From Pseudo-nitzschia pungens (lineage: Eukaryota; Bacillariophyta; Bacillariophyceae; Bacillariales; Bacillariaceae): a stretch of 64,000 nt of DNA. The notes beneath the pieces are model-generated. The model did no database searches and had not been told where the DNA came from. It saw nothing but the letters and a program-made list of their open reading frames with translations. The translations under genes and the position numbers were made by a program. This document shows, in pieces, positions 60,322 to 64,000 of this stretch. The DNA is taken from NCBI GenBank assembly GCA_037355855.1, contig CM074761.1, forward strand, positions 3,181,346 to 3,245,345, given 5' to 3'. Positions within the stretch are counted from its first letter, which is position 1. Each line of letters starts with the position of its first letter.

Positions 60322-61110
60322 TCAGCAGCGCACATTCAACCCAAGGCAACGTAACCATGGTGGAAGTTGCTTCGAGCCACCCGAAGGGTCAGATTCCCCT
60401 GTCCTTCAATGCATTGTGGCGTCGAATCCGAGTGGCCATTTCTCATGTTTTAATTTTTTTTATGCTGTAGTTTTGAAACGAAACAAACACGCAATCTATT
60501 CACATCCCGATATAATACAATTCTCAATACTCTAATTTGAAACCATCACGACCTCATTCGCTTTAGATTGCAAATTATATACTTCGTATACGTCTGGAAC
60601 CCATCGTTTGAAATTCTCTTGAATTACGCACTAGCCTCGCCATTCCTACTACTAGTTGTTCGATGGCAACCATGATCCATCATCGAAAGAGCCATTCCAT
60701 CCTGTCTCTCCAGGATCTGATACCACAGTTGGAATAGATGTAGCAGAAAGGCTTTGTGTATTCCACATGATACCGTATCAACCAAAGGGAGAGATACATA
60801 GAATAATCGCAGGAAACTGTGGACTGGGTCAAAATGACGAGAGCAACAGCATGAAACGCATCACGGAGCGAATAATTCCGTACCAGGATTGTTCGTTCCG
60901 TGTACTGTCGTTGAATTTTGTCGCGTTTTATTTGCCTCGGAACTGGCAGTAGCACTCTCCGAGCACACGGTTGCTACCCTCGTCCTCGCGTCTGTCACGA
61001 TGAGCGTTTTGGCGGGCTTTCCACCTCCACTTTGCGTGGATGGCTTTGATGCACTTGGTTGGAATTTCCTCCGTGCGACATGAGTGGAATCTGCTCCATC
61101 CCACTCTGTT
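60322..61110. other. Intergenic region, convergent
   Basis: 3' space between the hydrolase-like and sulfotransferase genes. Nothing supported. Confidence 0.6.
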
Positions 61111-63433
61111 CTAGGCCCCGGGACGATGCAGGAAGACAAATTTGACAAAGTCCTCGTCGGCAAATAGGGCGTCCACGTCGACCTCGCAGAATCGATCCCC
61201 GGCCACGTACTGTTCGAAGGATGCATCGTGGGCCTCGACGATGGACGCCGGCACCACCAGGTTACCTTCGCTCTCCCTCGTCTTCTTCCAGCGAGGACAG
61301 CCACAGCCGGTTCGATGGGGGAACCGCGGATTGGGAGGAACTGTCCTCCGGTTTGTGGGGCTGCTCCGTCGGCTCTTTCGTCCTTCGGGAGGCTCTGGCC
61401 CGGTCCCGAACGAGTTCGGCCAGCTCGCGCAGACTCTCCAGAGACCGGTCCTTCAGCTTTGCGAGTGTTTCGGGACGCGGGCAGACCTTTGGAAGTCTCT
61501 GTTGCCGCGAGGTCGCCCACAGCGAGAGACGGCTCAACAGGGCATTGTGGAGCTCGGCGGGATGCCCCGAGGCTGTTCCGTGGACCTTCGCCAGTAGCTC
61601 CGGGATGCGGATTCGGGCCTCGCGGAGAATCCGTGCCCTGTCCGGGACGGAGAATTCGTTACCGGTTTTGGAACCGCTGATGGTGGTGGTGGTGGTGGTG
61701 CTGCTGCTGCTGCGGCGAGTCTCGTCGTGGTTGCGATCCGATTGCCGCGTCGTGTTTCAGGTAGGCGCAGGTGTTCCGAGCTCTCGGAAGCATCTGGCAG
61801 CAAAAGCTAGCCAGGACGGGAAGGGTGCCATTGGATGACGCGTTCTCGCTGGTGGTTTGGTCCTCGAGAAGCGTTGCCCGCTGCTGGTGGAGATCAAACA
61901 CCCGGACGCGATCTCGGAGCTCGGGAACGGAGGACCACGTCTGGTAGGCGTGCAGGCTGCCGGATTGCCTGCGGTACGTCTGGACCGAGCTATTTTCCCA
62001 TTGGCGATTCCCGGTACCGTCGTTGCCATCCCCCTTGCCCTTGTTAATTTGGCTGTTGTCATCATTTTCTTCTTTGCTTACTCCATCTCCATCGTCGTCC
62101 GACAGGTAGTCCTCGATAAACTCGGCGACTCCGGGGATGTACTTGTAGTCGTTGATGTAGTCGTCCGGAGTAGGAGCGCGGGGGATATCGAGTTTGTTGG
62201 CCATCTTGTAAAAGTTTCCTCCAGAGGCAAAGTACGTTTGGTAGTGTTGCGAGGGCAACCACTGAAACATATGTCTGTAGGTCACGACAACGGTCACGTC
62301 GAAGCCAAAGGGATCGGCCGTAGTGGTTACGGGTTGAGTTGCGTTGTTTTTGGCATTGCGCCGCAGACGTCGCTGGCGCTGCTTGGTGAGCCGCCGTCGC
62401 TGCTGCTGCTGCTGCTGACGTTGACCCCCCTTTTTCGCGTGTTTCGTGTAGGTTTCTCCGTAGCGGCGGGGGGGATATTCCGTGAGCTCGGACCATCTCG
62501 GGATTCGGTCTCCGCTGGTTTCGGTGTTGCTTCCGTACTCCTCCGAGGCCTGTCGGAAGATAGTGTCCAGGCGCACCTTGCCATTTGGGTGCACGGGCGA
62601 GTAATGCGACGTAAAGTGCTCCGAACTGATCACGACGTTCTGCCCGGCTCGAAAGTGGTGCTTCACCGCGCGGACAAACGGCGATTCCTCGGTCTTTTGG
62701 TTGCTTCGCGGTCGCAAAATTTCCATGATGGGAAAAATCGTCACCGTTCGGGTATTGTTGCTCCTGCCATTGCCATTGCCATCGACATTGCCATTGTCGT
62801 CGTCCAACAAGTATGACTGTATGGTTCCGCGTTGCTGCCCCATGAAGTACACATTGTCCTCGCGTGCCAGTATCTCGAGGATCGGCCAAGATGCCAGTCC
62901 GTCCTGGATTGTAGTCGTGGCAGTTTTGGGGGGTCCGACGTGGAGAACCATCCACGGGCGCCGACGCTTGCTGTGGTTGCTGTCGTTGCTGCGCGTTGGT
63001 GACGCGTTGGCAGGATTTGGAACTGCATTGCCACTGCGACTGTGGCTGATACTGTGGCTGATACTGCGACTGCGACTGCCAGTGGCATTGTAGTCTTTGG
63101 GATTGCCAGTGTCCGTGGTCTTTGGATCGTGAAGCATCGTTCCCATTTCTGCTTTGAATTTCCATTGCCATTGTCAAAGTTGTAGCTAGTGTCGTCACTG
63201 TTGCTGTTGCTGTTGACGCTTACGCTGACAACTTCCGAATCGACGGATCCCAGAGTCGGAGTTGGGGCGAGAAAGACATCATGCGAATCATTTACCATCC
63301 ACTCCATGTAGGGACGCAAGAGAATTTGGTAGTACTGCACTAATACAATTCCTAGAAGGACCAGTCCCGCATACATTGGAAAGATCCGCGATTTGTATCC
63401 CGGCGGTGCGTGTTGCTGTTGAACGGACGTCAT
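61111..63433 (-). CDS. Type II membrane sulfotransferase, frame broken three times
   Basis: The ATG at 63433 opens a frame with one membrane helix (MYAGLVLLGIVLVQYYQILL), then a Ser/Asn stem. The catalytic part continues one frame over after about 63160 (-1) and carries the PAPS-binding 5'-PSB loop WMVLHVGPPKTATTTIQDGL and a 3'-phosphate-type strand VTVVVTYRHMFQWLPSQHY. Further +1 changes lie at 61678-61713 (CAC/CAG run) and 61275-61277 (a G run on the coding strand). The C-terminus then reads SEGNLVVPASIVEAHDAS, CEVDVDALFADEDFVKFVFL and HRPGA. The three changes sum to whole codons, giving about 773 residues. The layout matches Golgi carbohydrate sulfotransferases; the acceptor polysaccharide or glycoprotein is unknown. 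Diatom extracellular polymers are often sulfated, which fits. Whether this copy is functional depends on the breaks being real. Confidence 0.75.
61678..61713. repeat. (GGT)n-(GCT)n microsatellite in the sulfotransferase gene
   Basis: On the coding strand this is CAG then CAC units, giving Gln then His in one frame or Ser/Thr in the next. The frame changes within it. Confidence 0.9.
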
Positions 63434-64000
63434 CCTCTATCGAATGAGTGAATCAATCCCACCCAGCGATGGGAAGATGGCGGTCTCGCTCGAGCCCGAA
63501 GCAAACTCGGGTGGCTCTCTCCTCTCCGATGCGGTGCGGTGCGATGCGATGCGATTTGAAGCGATTTGGAGCGATTTGATGATTATTGTTTGATGCGATT
63601 TTGACGCGATTCGATTCGATTCGATTCGATTCGGAATGGACTTCCACTTCGATTCAACGCACTTGGAGTCACTGTTATGGCTTCTCTTCTTTGAAATCCA
63701 TTCGGTTTTGGGGATCGAAGTGGTAGATTGTGGTTTCTTGAGATGAGCAACGGAACGCGTTACGATTGATTCGGCTCCGATCTCCGCAATTGACGGATGA
63801 ACTTAATAGTCGGCCGAACGCCGAACCAAACACTGATCAACAAGTCCTGTGAAAAAATAATGGAAACGCACAACGCAATCAGGACCGGGACTGGTATTTT
63901 GTTTTGAGAATGAACGATACCGGGTAACCTTACGGAGTAATAATGATAAGGACAGAACTATTTTTAAAAAAATAATAATAATACGACGAACGAAGCATCT
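63434..64000. other. Upstream region of the sulfotransferase gene with pentamer runs
   Basis: It holds GCGAT-type repeats (63533-63600) and a (GATTC)n run (63608-63632), then AT-rich DNA with a TAACCTTA core at 63925. No gene seen to the window end. Confidence 0.65.
63608..63632. repeat. (GATTC)n pentanucleotide repeat
   Basis: Five GATTC units, the same unit as at 17443-17475. Confidence 0.95.

Noticed and set aside
60861..61520. 219-codon - frame
   Set aside because: It is an alternative frame over the sulfotransferase C-terminus; the conserved-looking end lies in the other frames.
1..64000. tRNA, rRNA, CRISPR array or complete transposon
   Set aside because: A scan for T-loop GGTTCRA contexts, regular spacer-repeat patterns and reverse transcriptase or transposase motifs gave nothing convincing.

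Overview
The window is nuclear DNA of a photosynthetic stramenopile, most probably a raphid pennate diatom. The case rests on spliceosomal introns (GTRAGT donors) inside conserved genes, two photosynthesis-related precursors that begin with a signal peptide ending in the diatom plastid-import motif (ASAFAP in a PsbW-like protein, AEAFAP in flavodoxin), a secreted PT-repeat protein, a diatom-style membrane LRR protein, and dense coding DNA separated by AT-richer, repeat-bearing intergenic DNA. The genus cannot be fixed from sequence reading alone.

Layout. 0-2.3 kb: mitochondrial succinate dehydrogenase flavoprotein (SDHA, +). 2.8-7.5 kb: 11-exon membrane LRR protein (-). 9.9-10.6 kb: PsbW-like PSII subunit (-). 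12.6-15.1 kb: secreted FAD-dependent oxidoreductase-like protein (+). 16.3-17.4 kb: EF-hand plus nitroreductase fusion (+). 19.2-20.4 kb: PT-repeat extracellular protein (+). 21.2-21.8 kb: flavodoxin (-). 23.0-23.8 kb: membrane-anchored helical-repeat protein (+). 24.5-26.4 kb: class-3 lipase (-). 29.4-30.6 kb: secreted CAP protein (+). 32.8-34.3 kb: type II membrane glycosyltransferase-like protein (-). 35.5-36.1 kb: small secreted protein (+). 37-38.3 kb: degenerate repeat patch. 39.4-41.8 kb: prolyl 4-hydroxylase (-). 43.0-45.9 kb: basic repeat protein with an acidic tail (-). 47.9-49.2 kb: FAS1 (fasciclin) protein (-). 50.2-53.8 kb: PDZ plus coiled-coil protein (-). 57.9-60.3 kb: membrane-anchored carbon-nitrogen hydrolase-like protein (+). 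61.1-63.4 kb: type II membrane sulfotransferase (-). The genes do not form an operon or an obvious single pathway. The secretory theme is strong, though: secreted PT, CAP and FAS1 proteins lie near a prolyl 4-hydroxylase, a Golgi-type glycosyltransferase and a sulfotransferase, enzymes that could modify wall or extracellular glycoproteins.

The most unusual property is that seven of the ten minus-strand genes contain apparent 1-base reading-frame breaks (14-15 in total, most behaving as one extra base), whereas none of the eight plus-strand genes does. Most breaks look like residual assembly indels. Two deserve individual checking: a 10-bp tandem duplication that truncates the lipase just before its probable catalytic His, and a CGC-TGA-T break in flavodoxin. 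The intergenic DNA also carries many copies of a TAAGGTTA/TAACCTTA core, far more than chance would give. I saw no CRISPR array, rRNA, tRNA or complete mobile element.
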